From positions 2,718,332 through 2,782,331 of the forward strand of contig NZ_CP147243.1 in NCBI RefSeq assembly GCF_037198285.1: DNA of 64,000 nt, read 5' to 3'. The translations under genes and the position numbers were made by a program. Positions 1 to 8,508 of this stretch are shown piece by piece. Numbering within the stretch: position 1 is the first letter of the stretch; every line of letters begins with the position of its first letter. The notes beneath the pieces were generated by a model. That model did no database searches. It was not told the origin of the DNA and saw nothing but the letters and a program-made list of their open reading frames with translations. Source of the DNA: Haladaptatus sp. DJG-WS-42 (GTDB lineage Archaea; Halobacteriota; Halobacteria; Halobacteriales; Halococcaceae).

Positions 1-256
1 GCGGTGACCCAGCATCGAGTACCGTCTCGACCTGTCCGATGTGGTCTACGTGTGGGTGGGTGATGACGAGGTGGTCGATGTCGGCGGGTGCGAAGCCAAC
101 CGCGCCGAGTCCGTCGCGCAGTATTTCGCGGGCGTCCTCACCGGGCGTTCCGGCATCGAACAACACCGTCTCCGGGCCATCGACCAGATAGGCCGCGACG
201 TGGCCCGGCTCCCAGTCAACCGGAAATTCGATGCGGTGGACGGCGGGGACAGTCAT
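1..256 (-). CDS. MBL-fold metallo-hydrolase, N-terminal part (runs off window)
   Basis: Reading leftward from the ATG at 254-256, the frame stays open to the window edge (85 codons). It encodes an N-terminal metallo-beta-lactamase fold: a LFDAGTPG strand-turn near residue 37, then THPHVDHIG near residues 69-77, which is the HxHxDH zinc-binding signature. A zinc-dependent hydrolase is the family role; the substrate cannot be told from this fragment. It diverges from the SDR gene at 393 across a region holding a palindrome, so both may share a regulator. The C-terminal metal ligands lie outside the window. Confidence 0.85.
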   Translation of the reverse strand, partial: MTVPAVHRIEFPVDWEPGHVAAYLVDGPETVLFDAGTPGEDAREILRDGLGAVGFAPADIDHLVITHPHVDHIGQVETVLDAGSP

Positions 257-321
257 TGACCCGGTTGTCGCCCGTCGCGCCGAAAAGGGTTCGGCTTTCG
301 GTGGCTTCTGCCGAACCCAAG

Positions 322-327
322 TTTATT
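322..327 (+). promoter_or_regulatory. TATA-like box for the SDR/LLM operon
   Basis: TTTATT within an A/T-richer patch. Transcription would begin about 25 bases downstream, inside the palindrome at 341-360 and roughly 40 bases before the ATG at 393. Inferred from haloarchaeal promoter geometry. Confidence 0.4.
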
Positions 328-340
328 GCACCAGAACCGC

Positions 341-360
341 AACCAGTAAACTGGTTTACT
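341..360. promoter_or_regulatory. Interlocked palindromic operator
   Basis: Two overlapping inverted repeats share their centre. AACCAGT-AA-ACTGGTT spans 341-356, and AGTAAAC-TG-GTTTACT spans 345-360; each has perfect 7-base arms. The element lies where transcription of the SDR gene should start and between divergent genes, as expected for a dimeric helix-turn-helix repressor such as a TetR or PadR type. The cognate regulator is not visible here. Confidence 0.5.
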
Positions 361-392
361 ATGGTACGCGACCACAAAACGAGGCTAGCCCG

Positions 393-1163
393 ATGACGGG
401 CCAGTTCAGCGTTTCCGGCCAGACGGCGCTCATCACGGGCGCCTCAAGCGGTATCGGGAAGGTAATCGCAGAGCAGTTCGCCGCAGACGGCGCGAACGTC
501 GTCATCTGCTCGCGCGAACGCGACAACGTTCAACCCGTCGCAGACGGCATCACCGACGCGGGCGGCGAGGCGCTCGCCGTCGAGTGTGACGTGACCGACC
601 GCGAAGCCGTAAACGCCGTCGTCGCGGCAACCGTCGAGACGTTCGGTGGCGTGAACACGCTCGTGAACAACGCAGGAGCCTCGTTCATGGCCAACTTCGA
701 GGACATTTCTGAAAACGGCTGGAAGACGATTGTGGACATCAATCTTCATGGAACCTACCACTGCTCGCAAGCTGCAGGCGCGGTCATGCGCGAGCGCGGC
801 GGTGGCTCGATTGTCAACATCGCCAGCGTCGCCGGGACGCTCGGGTCGCCTTACATGAGCCACTACGGTGCGGCGAAAGCGGCGGTCATCAACCTCACCA
901 AGTCGCTTTCCTTCGAGTGGGCAGACGACGACGTGCGCGTAAACGGCATCGCCCCCGGCTTCGTCGCCACGCCCGGCGTCGAAAGTCAGATGGGCGTCAC
1001 CGGCGAGAACATCGACCGAACCGAGGTCAAACGCCGGATTGGCGTGAGCGAAGAGATTGCGGACATCGCTCAGTTCCTCGCAAGCCCAGCCTCGTCGTAC
1101 ATCGTCGGCGAAACGCTTACCGCACAAGGTGTCCCGCAGATTCTAGAGAGTCCAGAGATATGA
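393..1163 (+). CDS. SDR-family NAD(P)-dependent oxidoreductase
   Basis: A 256-residue classical short-chain dehydrogenase. It shows the Rossmann motif TGASSGIG near residue 15, NNAG near residue 90, the catalytic Ser in NIASVAG, and YGAAK as the catalytic Tyr-x3-Lys. Members reduce 3-oxoacyl thioesters, sugars or alcohols; the substrate is not determined. The ATG at 393 is chosen because the fold begins a few residues later. An in-frame upstream extension has no family counterpart and would cross the operator. The stop overlaps the next start (ATGA), so the two genes are almost certainly co-translated. Confidence 0.9.
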   Translation: MTGQFSVSGQTALITGASSGIGKVIAEQFAADGANVVICSRERDNVQPVADGITDAGGEALAVECDVTDREAVNAVVAATVETFGGVNTLVNNAGASFMANFEDISENGWKTIVDINLHGTYHCSQAAGAVMRERGGGSIVNIASVAGTLGSPYMSHYGAAKAAVINLTKSLSFEWADDDVRVNGIAPGFVATPGVESQMGVTGENIDRTEVKRRIGVSEEIADIAQFLASPASSYIVGETLTAQGVPQILESPEI

Positions 1164-2176
1164 GTGACGTTGCCTACGACGTGTTCCTCCCGGTCGCCGC
1201 ACAGCCGAGCGTGAAGTCGCTCGTCGCCCAAACAAAACGCGCAGAAGACCTCGGTTACGAGTGGGCGTGGCTCCCCGAGACGTGGGGCAGAGACGCCGTC
1301 ACGACGCTCGCCACGATTGCTCATGAGACCGTCGAAATCGGCATCGGAACGAGCATCATGCCCGTCTACTCGCGTTCGCCCGCTCTGATTGGCCAGACTG
1401 CCGCGACGCTGCAAGAGGTCTCAGACGGCCGCTTCCGCCTCGGCCTCGGCCCGAGTGGGCCAATCGTCATCGAAGGCTGGCACGGCCAGTCGTTCGACCG
1501 CCCGCTTCGCTACACGCGCGAGACCATCGACATCGTCAAACTCGTTCTCTCGGGCGAAACGGTGGACTACGACGGTGACATCTTCAATCTCGGCGGATTC
1601 AGACTGCGCTGTGACCCGCCCGAAGTCCCGCCGGGCATCGACGCTGCAGGCATGGGACCGAAATCTGTCGAACTCGCCGGTCGCTTCGCGGACGGGTGGC
1701 ACGCGCTGATGTTCACCGAACAGGGGCTCAAAGACCGCCTCGAAGACCTCAGACGCGGCGCGAAACTCGCGGGCAGGGACCCGGACGACATCCGCGTGAA
1801 CGTCGGTCTCGGATGTTGTGTCCTCGACGACGCAGAACACGCCCGCGACCTCGCCCGCCAGCACCTCGCGTTCTACATCGGCGGGATGGGCACGTTCTAT
1901 CGCGATTCACTCGCCCGACAGGGCTGGGAAGATGTGGCGATGACCGTCTCTGAAGAGTGGTCCAATCGCAACCGCGAGGCTGCACTCGAAGCCATTCCAG
2001 ACGAATTGCTTGACCAGATGTCGGCTGCGGGGACGAAAGAGCAGGCAAAAGAGAGCATCGAACGCTTCGCGAGCATCGACGGCGTGGACGCGATTAGCGT
2101 CTCGTTCCCACGCGGGGCAGAGCAAGAAGAGATCAATGCGACGCTCGACGCGCTCGCGCCCGATTCTACTGCGTAA
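1160..2176 (+). CDS. LLM-class (F420-dependent type) oxidoreductase
   Basis: A 338-residue luciferase-like monooxygenase-family TIM barrel. Typical segments are YEWAWLPETWGRDAVTTL, IGIGTSIMPVYSRSP and the glycine-rich GRFRLGLGPSGP. Archaeal members of this clade usually use coenzyme F420 rather than FMN, like F420-dependent methylene-H4MPT reductase or alcohol dehydrogenases; that cofactor is inferred from the family. The start overlaps the SDR stop by four bases, suggesting both act on one pathway. The last 11 bases overlap the end of convergent msrA. Confidence 0.88.
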   Translation: MSDVAYDVFLPVAAQPSVKSLVAQTKRAEDLGYEWAWLPETWGRDAVTTLATIAHETVEIGIGTSIMPVYSRSPALIGQTAATLQEVSDGRFRLGLGPSGPIVIEGWHGQSFDRPLRYTRETIDIVKLVLSGETVDYDGDIFNLGGFRLRCDPPEVPPGIDAAGMGPKSVELAGRFADGWHALMFTEQGLKDRLEDLRRGAKLAGRDPDDIRVNVGLGCCVLDDAEHARDLARQHLAFYIGGMGTFYRDSLARQGWEDVAMTVSEEWSNRNREAALEAIPDELLDQMSAAGTKEQAKESIERFASIDGVDAISVSFPRGAEQEEINATLDALAPDSTA

Positions 2177-2708
2177 CCAGTTCGCCAAACTGCTTTCGCA
2201 CCTTATCGAGTTTCGGCGGAATCGTCACCGCACAGTAGCCCTGATTCGGGTTTTTCTCGTAGAAGTCCTGGTGGTACTCCTCTGCGTCGTAGTAGGTTCC
2301 AAGCGGTTCTACCTCGGTGACGATTGGGTCGTCGTAGGTCCCAGCGGCTTCGAGTTCGTCGATGACTGCTTGGGCGCGCTCGCGCTGTTCCTCGTCGTGA
2401 TAGAAGATGGCCGAGCGATACTGCGTGCCAACGTCGTTGCCCTGCCGATTGAGCGTGGTCGGATCGTGAACGGTGAAAAACACTCGCAGGAGGTCGATGT
2501 AGGTGAGGTCATCGGTGTCGTAGGTGACCTGAATCGCCTCCGCGTGGCCGGTCGTTCCCGAGCAGATTTGCTCGTAGGTCGGATTTTCTGTCTCGCCGCC
2601 GGTGTACCCGGAGGTCACGTCGGTCACGCCGCGCAGTTCTTTGAACGCCGCTTCAACACACCAGAAACAGCCACCAGCGAACGTCGCTGTGGCCAGTGAG
2701 TCGGACAT
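2166..2708 (-). CDS. msrA: Peptide-methionine (S)-S-oxide reductase MsrA
   Basis: A 180-residue protein with the MsrA active site GCFWC at residues 13-17; the first Cys attacks the sulfoxide. It also has SGYTGG, HAEAIQVTYD and a C-terminal GYC that can supply the resolving cysteine. It repairs oxidised methionine in the cytosol using a thioredoxin-type donor. The length is normal for single-domain MsrA. It overlaps the convergent LLM gene by 11 bases and diverges from the ThDP enzyme at 2794. Confidence 0.97.
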   Translation of the reverse strand: MSDSLATATFAGGCFWCVEAAFKELRGVTDVTSGYTGGETENPTYEQICSGTTGHAEAIQVTYDTDDLTYIDLLRVFFTVHDPTTLNRQGNDVGTQYRSAIFYHDEEQRERAQAVIDELEAAGTYDDPIVTEVEPLGTYYDAEEYHQDFYEKNPNQGYCAVTIPPKLDKVRKQFGELVTQ

Positions 2709-2761
2709 GGCTGTCCATTGGCGCTCCTGACGTAAGAACGCAAGGCCTCAAGGTGAGAGCG

Positions 2762-2767
2762 TTTAAG
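2762..2767 (+). promoter_or_regulatory. TATA-like box of the ThDP-enzyme gene
   Basis: TTTAAG ending 26 bases before the ATG at 2794, the spacing of a leaderless haloarchaeal promoter. This supports 2794 over the in-frame GTG at 2788. Confidence 0.55.
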
Positions 2768-2793
2768 GTCGCGCCCTCGGAATCTGCGTGCAA

Positions 2794-4488
2794 ATGAGTG
2801 ACACGACCACGGGAGCCGATCTCTTCGTTGAGGCGCTCTCCCAATACGGCGTCACGCACCTGTTTGGCAACCCCGGAACAACCGAACTCCCCATCATGGA
2901 GGCGCTCGCGGGCAGCGACCTCGAGTACGTCCTCGGCATCCACGAGGACGTGGCGGTGGGGATGGCTGCGGGCTACGCGAGCACACGGCGGTATCATTCT
3001 CACCACGACGACTCCGTCAATCCGCTCGGCGTCGTGAACCTCCACGTCACGCCCGGCCTCGCCCACGGCCTTGGCAACCTCTACGACGCGAAGATGACCG
3101 GTGCGCCGCTGCTCGTCACCGCGGGCAACCACGAGCGCGACTTCCGCCACGAGGAGCCGATTCTGACTGGCGACCTCACCACGCTGGCAGACCAGTTCTG
3201 TAAGTGGTCTGCGGAAGTCCTCTCTGTCGAAGCCCTCCCGACGATGCTCCGCCGAGCGGTTCGCGTCGCGCTCACGCCGCCGACCGGTCCCGTGTTCCTC
3301 GCACTTCCGGCCGACGTGATGCAGGCAGCGACGGAGAAGGAACCCGAACGACTCGGGCCGATTCCGAACGCGGGCGGTGGCGACCCTGCCCAAATTGAGC
3401 GCGCCGCAGAGTTGCTCACCGAGGCTGACAGTCCGGTACTCGTCCTCGGCGACCACGTGGCGCGGGCAGGCGAGCAGGCCGTCGAAGCGGCCGTCAGCCT
3501 CGCCGAAGCGTCTGGTGCCCGCGTTCACGGCGAGATGCTCGGTTGTGAGGTAAGCTATCCGACCGACCACGACCAGTGGGTGTCGTTCCTCCCGCCGCGC
3601 GAAGACTTGGGGACAATGCTGATGCAGACCGATACGCTCGTCTTCGTGGGCTGTTCGACCAACACGACGCTCATGCACCACGACGAACCGCTCGTGGACG
3701 CCGAGACGACGTGTATTCATATCAGTCAGGATGCGTGGCAGGTTGGGAAAAATCAGAGCGCAGACGCGGCCGTTGTGGGCGACCCCGGCCTCGTGATGGA
3801 CGCCATTGCAGACCAGCTCGCAGACACCCTCTCCGAAGACGTACGCAAGGCTCGCACAGAGCAGGTTTCGACGCTCAAGCAGTCGCTCGCGAGTACCATG
3901 GAACAGCTGGGCAATGACCCAAAGGCCGAGGGCGAAACCCGGTCGTCGAAAGCCGAGTTGGTCGATACCATCCGCGCAGTCGCGCCGGACGCCTACTTCG
4001 TTGACGAAGGCGTCACCTCGAAGTACGCCTTCCTCACGCGCGTCCCGCTCGAAGCAGAACAGTTCATCTCGAACAAAGGCGGCGGCCTCGGCTACGGCCT
4101 CCCTGCAGCCATCGGCGCGGCGCTCGCAGAGTCGATGCAGGAGAATCCGCGAGAGGTCATCGGCTTTGTCGGCGACGGGTCGTATCTTTACTACCCGCAC
4201 TCGATTTACTCGGCGGCGCGCTACGACGTCGACCTCACCGTCGTCGTCTCTGACAACCGCAATTACCGCATCCTCAAAGACAACACCGTGAGAATGCTCG
4301 GCGGCGACTACGCAGACCACGAGTTCATCGGGATGGACTTTGAGCCCGCCGTCGATATTCCGAAAAACGCAGAAAGTCACGGTGCGCGCGGCCACCTCGT
4401 CTCGACGCCAGACGACATCGAATCTGTGCTGTCAGCCGCCCTCGACAGCCCGGGCACGGACGTCATCGACGTGCTCGTCCACGACTAG
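2794..4488 (+). CDS. Thiamine diphosphate-dependent decarboxylase/synthase (benzoylformate decarboxylase- or acetolactate synthase-like)
   Basis: A 564-residue three-domain ThDP enzyme. The Pyr domain has the catalytic Glu in GIHEDVAVGMAAGYA near residue 50. A central TPP_enzyme_M domain follows, then the PP domain with GDGS at residues 460-463 and the DN-x-N metal-diphosphate motif near 486. It resembles benzoylformate decarboxylase and acetolactate-synthase-like proteins that lack a regulatory subunit. No ilvN or other branched-chain gene is nearby, so a 2-oxoacid decarboxylase or C-C lyase is more likely than amino-acid synthesis. It converges with the FAD oxidase, with overlapping stop codons. 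Confidence 0.85.
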   Translation: MSDTTTGADLFVEALSQYGVTHLFGNPGTTELPIMEALAGSDLEYVLGIHEDVAVGMAAGYASTRRYHSHHDDSVNPLGVVNLHVTPGLAHGLGNLYDAKMTGAPLLVTAGNHERDFRHEEPILTGDLTTLADQFCKWSAEVLSVEALPTMLRRAVRVALTPPTGPVFLALPADVMQAATEKEPERLGPIPNAGGGDPAQIERAAELLTEADSPVLVLGDHVARAGEQAVEAAVSLAEASGARVHGEMLGCEVSYPTDHDQWVSFLPPREDLGTMLMQTDTLVFVGCSTNTTLMHHDEPLVDAETTCIHISQDAWQVGKNQSADAAVVGDPGLVMDAIADQLADTLSEDVRKARTEQVSTLKQSLASTMEQLGNDPKAEGETRSSKAELVDTIRAVAPDAYFVDEGVTSKYAFLTRVPLEAEQFISNKGGGLGYGLPAAIGAALAESMQENPREVIGFVGDGSYLYYPHSIYSAARYDVDLTVVVSDNRNYRILKDNTVRMLGGDYADHEFIGMDFEPAVDIPKNAESHGARGHLVSTPDDIESVLSAALDSPGTDVIDVLVHD

Positions 4489-5903
4489 TTCGGATCGAGG
4501 CGAACGCGCTTTCCCTCGGCAGTTTCGGGGAACATCTTCCCCGGGTTCAGCGTGTCGGTCGGGTCGAGCGCGCGTTTTATCGCGCGCATCGCCTCGACGC
4601 TCCCCGCGCCGTGTTCGAATTCGAGATATTCGCGTTTCCCCCAGCCGATGCCGTGTTCGCCGGTCGCGGTGCCGCCCATTTCGATAGCACGCGTTACCAC
4701 GTCTGCATAGATTCGTTGGCCGATTTCGACTTCGTGGTCGTCCGACTCGTCGACCATGATGGTGTAGTGGACGTTCCCGTCGCCTGCGTGGCCAAAGCAC
4801 GGGACGAGCAGGTCGTGTTCTGCCCCGAGTTCCTTTGCAAACGCGATAATTTCGGGGTACTTGCTGATGGGAACCGTGATGTCGCCCGTGTTGTTCGGCG
4901 TCAAGTCGTCGTCCCACGATTCGAGGGCGAACGCCATGTCTTTCCGGGCTTCCCACAACTCCGCCATCTCGGTTTCGTCTGCGGCCATCTCGAAGTGGGT
5001 GACGTCGTGGGATTCGAAGATGGATTTGCAGAAGTCAATCTCCGTCTCGATGCCGTGGTTCGCGTGGAATTCGAGAAACACCATCGGTGCATCCGGGAGG
5101 GCAGAGCCGGTGTAGGCGTTCGCCATCATCGCGCTCTCTGCGTCCATGAGTTCGATAGTCGCTACGTCCACGCCAGAGCGAATGGTGTCTGCGATGGCCG
5201 ACGTTGCGTCGTCGAGGGTCTCAAAGATGGCTCGCCCGCCACGAATCTGTTCGGGGATTCCCGCGAGCCTGAGCGTTGCCCGCGTCACGACGGCGAGCGT
5301 GCCCTCGCTTCCGACGATGAGGTCTTTCAGGTTGTACCCGCTCGAGGTTTTGACCGCCTTGCTCCCGGCGGTGATGACCGTGCCGTCTGCGAGGACGGCT
5401 TCGAGTTCGAGCACCCAGTCTGCGACCTCGCCGTATTTGACGGTCTTCATCCCGCTTGCGTCGTTGGCAATCATCCCACCGATAGTCGAAATCTCACCCG
5501 AGGAAGGAAGTGGCGGGAAAAACAGGCCGTATTTCGCGGCGGCTTCATCGACGTTCCCGCCAAAAATGCCGGGCTCGACGTCGATTTGGAAGTCGTCGGG
5601 GCGCACGTCGAGAACCGCATCCATTCGCGTCATGTCCATACTGATGCCCGCGAACGCGGGGGTCGCATTCCCCTCGAGACTCGTCCCGGCGGCGTAGGGC
5701 GTCACCGGTACGTCGTGTTCGGTTGCGGCTTCGAGCACCGCAGATACGTCCTCGGTCGATTCGGGGAACACCACAGCGTCTGGTGTTACCTTCTGGTCTT
5801 CGCGCGTCCCCCAGTCGCCCGCGTGGCTGGCTCTGATGGAATCGCCAAAGGAGCATTGCGAATCGGGAAGCACCGCCGAGAGAAATGAACAATCGTGTGG
5901 CAT
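4485..5903 (-). CDS. FAD-binding oxidase, glycolate/D-lactate oxidase GlcD type
   Basis: A 472-residue member of the PCMH FAD family. The N-terminal FAD domain holds PYAAGTSLEGNATP and the GGMIANDASG region; the C-terminal FAD-oxidase domain holds HAGDGNVHYTIMVD and ends in GEHGIGWGKREYLE and LNPGKMFP. Such enzymes oxidise D-2-hydroxy acids (glycolate, D-lactate) to 2-oxoacids. The convergent ThDP enzyme could consume a 2-oxoacid, but this link is inference. The ATG at 5903 fits the family; a longer reading would intrude towards mptE. Confidence 0.87.
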   Translation of the reverse strand: MPHDCSFLSAVLPDSQCSFGDSIRASHAGDWGTREDQKVTPDAVVFPESTEDVSAVLEAATEHDVPVTPYAAGTSLEGNATPAFAGISMDMTRMDAVLDVRPDDFQIDVEPGIFGGNVDEAAAKYGLFFPPLPSSGEISTIGGMIANDASGMKTVKYGEVADWVLELEAVLADGTVITAGSKAVKTSSGYNLKDLIVGSEGTLAVVTRATLRLAGIPEQIRGGRAIFETLDDATSAIADTIRSGVDVATIELMDAESAMMANAYTGSALPDAPMVFLEFHANHGIETEIDFCKSIFESHDVTHFEMAADETEMAELWEARKDMAFALESWDDDLTPNNTGDITVPISKYPEIIAFAKELGAEHDLLVPCFGHAGDGNVHYTIMVDESDDHEVEIGQRIYADVVTRAIEMGGTATGEHGIGWGKREYLEFEHGAGSVEAMRAIKRALDPTDTLNPGKMFPETAEGKRVRLDPN

Positions 5904-5943
5904 AGGGAAACATACCACGGTGCGCCACCTTAAGCGTACCCCG

Positions 5944-6633
5944 TTACTGAGGAAGCGCGCTCGTGTCGATGGCGTCCCTGCGGCCATCGAGGATATCGAA
6001 TCGTTCGCCACGGCGCAGTTCGAGCCAGTACAGGAGGCGTTCCGCCCAGACGAGCTTTTTCGCCTTCATTGCCCCGACGTTCGGGTCGTCAAAATCCCAG
6101 CCGAGGAACGAAAGCTCGCGTGCGCCGAAGTGGTCTGCGAGGAACGCGGCGCGGTCGCCGTCGGTGAACCCACCGAAGTTCTCAACCGGCGGCGTTGGCG
6201 CTGCCTGCGTCGTCGGGAGGACGTTCTTCCGCTCGAACGTCGGCACCTCGCGGCGAATCGCCGGGATGTTGTCCCCATGAGCATGTACCGCGACAGGCGT
6301 TCCTTCTCGGGTGAGTGTGCGAATCGTCTCCGGGTTTTTGTCGATGTCCGTGACCATCAGGTCGACGCCGATGCCCGCCTCACAGAGCACGTCTACGGCC
6401 GTCGAGGCGGCGAGGACGGCGTCAACATCGGGGGCATCGTCGAGGTCGGCTTTGAGCGACGGGCCAGCCCCGACGATTGCGACGCGCGCGCCGGAAAGAA
6501 CAGAGAGGCGTGCGTGGTCGAACGGTACTGTGCGCGCGGCGAGTTCGTCTCGGGCGGTTTCATCCGCCGCTCGTGGGAAGCCAAAGTCTCTGAGGAGTGC
6601 TGAATAAACGGGAGACCAGGAGCTATAGTCCAT
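5944..6633 (-). CDS. mptE: 6-hydroxymethyl-7,8-dihydropterin pyrophosphokinase, MptE type
   Basis: A 229-residue MptE/DUF115-like protein. It has a glycine-rich VAIVGAGPSLK motif near residue 54 and LMVTDIDKNPET around 93, the acidic patch expected to bind Mg-ATP. The C-terminal end has LSFLGWDFDDPN and KKLVWAERLLYWLELRRG. It transfers pyrophosphate to 6-hydroxymethyl-dihydropterin, the step before dihydropteroate formation, replacing bacterial FolK. The neighbouring dihydropteroate synthase-like gene on the same strand fits this role. A base-paired element lies in its 5' region. Confidence 0.85.
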   Translation of the reverse strand: MDYSSWSPVYSALLRDFGFPRAADETARDELAARTVPFDHARLSVLSGARVAIVGAGPSLKADLDDAPDVDAVLAASTAVDVLCEAGIGVDLMVTDIDKNPETIRTLTREGTPVAVHAHGDNIPAIRREVPTFERKNVLPTTQAAPTPPVENFGGFTDGDRAAFLADHFGARELSFLGWDFDDPNVGAMKAKKLVWAERLLYWLELRRGERFDILDGRRDAIDTSALPQ

Positions 6634-6660
6634 TGTGTCTCCACTCGATAAATCGTATTG

Positions 6661-6709
6661 AGCCGGAATGGCGCATACGTGTACCCCTACCCGTAGGGCC
6701 CTTCCGGCT
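6661..6709 (-). repeat. Nested stem-loop between folP-like gene and mptE
   Basis: Outer arms AGCCGGAA (6661-6668) and TTCCGGCT (6702-6709) pair perfectly over eight bases. They enclose a second hairpin, CCCTAC-CC-GTAGGG (6685-6698). It may be an mRNA processing or regulatory structure in the mptE leader, or a terminator-like element after the folP-like gene. At 49 bases it is too short for a tRNA. Confidence 0.45.
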
Positions 6710-6755
6710 ACCAATCTCTAGTTCTAAATCCTTCGGCATAAGTTTTCTCTTACCC

Positions 6756-7886
6756 TTATAATTCAGATAATTCAACGAATACGGCGGTGAGCCGGTCAAA
6801 TTCGGGCGGAATGGTCTGTGCTATCTGCTCGAATGCCCCGTGTGTTCCAATCACTAGCGCCGCCGCATTGTCACCCGTCATAATCGCCCCGGCGTCCCCC
6901 GCTGTGGAAGTCAATTTGGTGCGTTCTCTTTCTGACAAATTCCGGAGTTCGACAACTCTCGTAACCGATTCTGCGGAGTACTTGCGCTCACCGCCGACAC
7001 GGTCTAAGTGCCGCATCGCGTCTCCTCGCGTGGTCACATCGAGTTCTTCGACACCTAACTCGTCGTCGCGCACACGCCGCCGGGAGAACTGCTTCCCAAT
7101 GAGGGCGGCATCCCGCGTTTCTGCCACGTCGTGGGTTCGGATGACGTGCGCGCCGCGTTCGACGGCCATCGACGTGGCCGCGAGGCTCACGGGCAGGGCG
7201 GCTTCCGTCGAGCGTCCAGCCACCTCGCGCAGGAAGTTCTTGCGGTTGATAGAGACGAGAATTGGCTGGCCAAGGCCCCGAAACTCGCGCAGTCGGTGGA
7301 AGGTCTCGCGGTCGTCTGCGAGCGTTTTTTCTTCAGACCACCCACCAAACGCCGGGTCCACGATGGTTTTGTCCGTGAGGCCGTTCATCTGCAGGGCGTC
7401 GTAGATGTCGTCTACGGCCTCGATTGCACCCGGCCGGGTGAGGTCTGGTGGACTCGCCATCTTCGCCACGGCCACGTCGTACTCCTCGCACACCTCCGGC
7501 ATTTTCGGGTCGGCAAAGCCACAGATGTCGTTGACCATGTCGAAACCGTTTTGCAGGGCTTTTTCTGCCACCTCGTGATACCGCGTCTCGATTGAGAACA
7601 CCGCATCCCCCGAAACCGAAGCGATGGTGTCGATGGCCGTGTCGAGGCGGTCGAGTTCCTGTTCTGCAGATAGCACGTCAAAGCGTTTGTTCGCGGATTC
7701 GAGGCCCACGTCCACGATGTCCGCACCTTGGTCTACGAGTTCGCGGTCTACGTAGGCGGCGGCGTCTGCCGGGTCGTCGAACACGCTTGGCTTGTACGGC
7801 GACTCTTCGCTCACGTTCAGGACGCCCATGATTCGCGGCGGGTGGTCGTCTCCGATTCCGAGGCCGGCGGCGTAGACCGTTCGCAT
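6756..7886 (-). CDS. Dihydropteroate synthase-like protein with C-terminal extension
   Basis: A 376-residue protein. Residues 1-260 carry the DHPS barrel: [13 protein letters not shown] (19-31) for the pterin loop, NDICGF (119-124), SINRKNF (212-218) and [12 protein letters not shown] (249-260). It should join hydroxymethyl-dihydropterin diphosphate to an aminobenzoate-type amine in folate/tetrahydromethanopterin-type synthesis. Residues from about 265 on form an extra domain ending in [16 protein letters not shown], absent from bacterial FolP. mptE follows on the same strand and makes the diphosphate substrate. The ATG at 7886 lies just before the fold. Confidence 0.85.
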   Translation of the reverse strand: MRTVYAAGLGIGDDHPPRIMGVLNVSEESPYKPSVFDDPADAAAYVDRELVDQGADIVDVGLESANKRFDVLSAEQELDRLDTAIDTIASVSGDAVFSIETRYHEVAEKALQNGFDMVNDICGFADPKMPEVCEEYDVAVAKMASPPDLTRPGAIEAVDDIYDALQMNGLTDKTIVDPAFGGWSEEKTLADDRETFHRLREFRGLGQPILVSINRKNFLREVAGRSTEAALPVSLAATSMAVERGAHVIRTHDVAETRDAALIGKQFSRRRVRDDELGVEELDVTTRGDAMRHLDRVGGERKYSAESVTRVVELRNLSERERTKLTSTAGDAGAIMTGDNAAALVIGTHGAFEQIAQTIPPEFDRLTAVFVELSEL

Positions 7887-7944
7887 ACCCGGAAAAATGG
7901 CTGCCGTGGCTAAAAGCACCCCGCCATCGGTCCCAGACACGCTC

Positions 7945-7952
7945 TTTTTATT
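7945..7952 (+). promoter_or_regulatory. TATA-like box
   Basis: TTTTTATT about 23-30 bases before the ATG at 7975, consistent with a leaderless transcript for the Cys-containing hypothetical gene and the RNA methylase. Confidence 0.55.
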
Positions 7953-7974
7953 CACCTATCTGCTACCCCCGCGT

Positions 7975-8508
7975 ATGGCTAAGGTCAGCATCGGCGTCCG
8001 TGGGTGGCGCTTCGATGAAGACGAAGTGTTCGACGCAGAGGGCAACCTCAAACCGCTCGTAGAGATGCCGGAAGACACGCGCAGACAGGTACTCAGGCTC
8101 ACGGAAATCGTCGGTTCGCCGTGTGACGCCTGCTGGCTGACGCACGGCGACGAGGACATTCAGCGCTGTCGCGTCACGCAGGTCGTCTACGGCGAACCGC
8201 TCGGTGAGGTGCTTCTGTGCAACAAACACGAAGCAGACTTCCTCTACTGGTGGCGTGAAGACGGCGGCGAGGACCATGCGGGCGCACTCGACATGGACGA
8301 CCGCTTCCACGAGTGGTTCTTAGACGGTGGCCGCGCACCCGAGGGCTACGGCCCGGACGAACACGTCGATACCGACCCAGAAAGTCTGCCAGAGACGCCG
8401 GCGAACGACCAGAAACTGCCGTCGTTAGAAGAAGAACTCGGCGTCGAGAGCATCGATGACCTCGACATGGACGACATAGACCTCGGCGCAGACTATCCAC
8501 AGAAATGA
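7975..8508 (+). CDS. Conserved haloarchaeal protein with Cys/His cluster
   Basis: A 177-residue acidic protein I cannot assign to a function; it resembles haloarchaeal proteins of the DUF5815 kind, which I could not verify. An N-terminal half with [18 protein letters not shown] precedes a CDAC pair near residue 47 and further Cys and His in IQRC and LLCNKHE, a plausible zinc-binding knuckle. The C-terminal 50 residues are a very acidic tail ([11 protein letters not shown]). The stop overlaps the start of the SpoU-family methylase (ATGA), so a role linked to RNA modification is possible but only inferred. Confidence 0.75.
   Translation: MAKVSIGVRGWRFDEDEVFDAEGNLKPLVEMPEDTRRQVLRLTEIVGSPCDACWLTHGDEDIQRCRVTQVVYGEPLGEVLLCNKHEADFLYWWREDGGEDHAGALDMDDRFHEWFLDGGRAPEGYGPDEHVDTDPESLPETPANDQKLPSLEEELGVESIDDLDMDDIDLGADYPQK

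Noticed and set aside
361..396. ATG at 361 as start of the SDR or a leader peptide
   Set aside because: The frame is different from the SDR and stops after 11 codons; the SDR family start fits 393.
2653..4395. Very long open frame (580 codons) on the minus strand opposite the ThDP enzyme
   Set aside because: It is antisense to a gene with clear ThDP motifs; long antisense frames arise from G/C third-position bias, and its product is rich in Arg, Val and Cys with no domain.
4611..5888. Plus-strand frame of 425 codons opposite the FAD oxidase
   Set aside because: It is antisense to the GlcD-type gene, whose motifs are clear; its composition is unlike haloarchaeal proteins.
6661..6712. tRNA gene suggested by the AGCCGGA...TCCGGCTACCA ends
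   Set aside because: Only about 50 bases separate the ends; D, anticodon and T arms cannot be formed.
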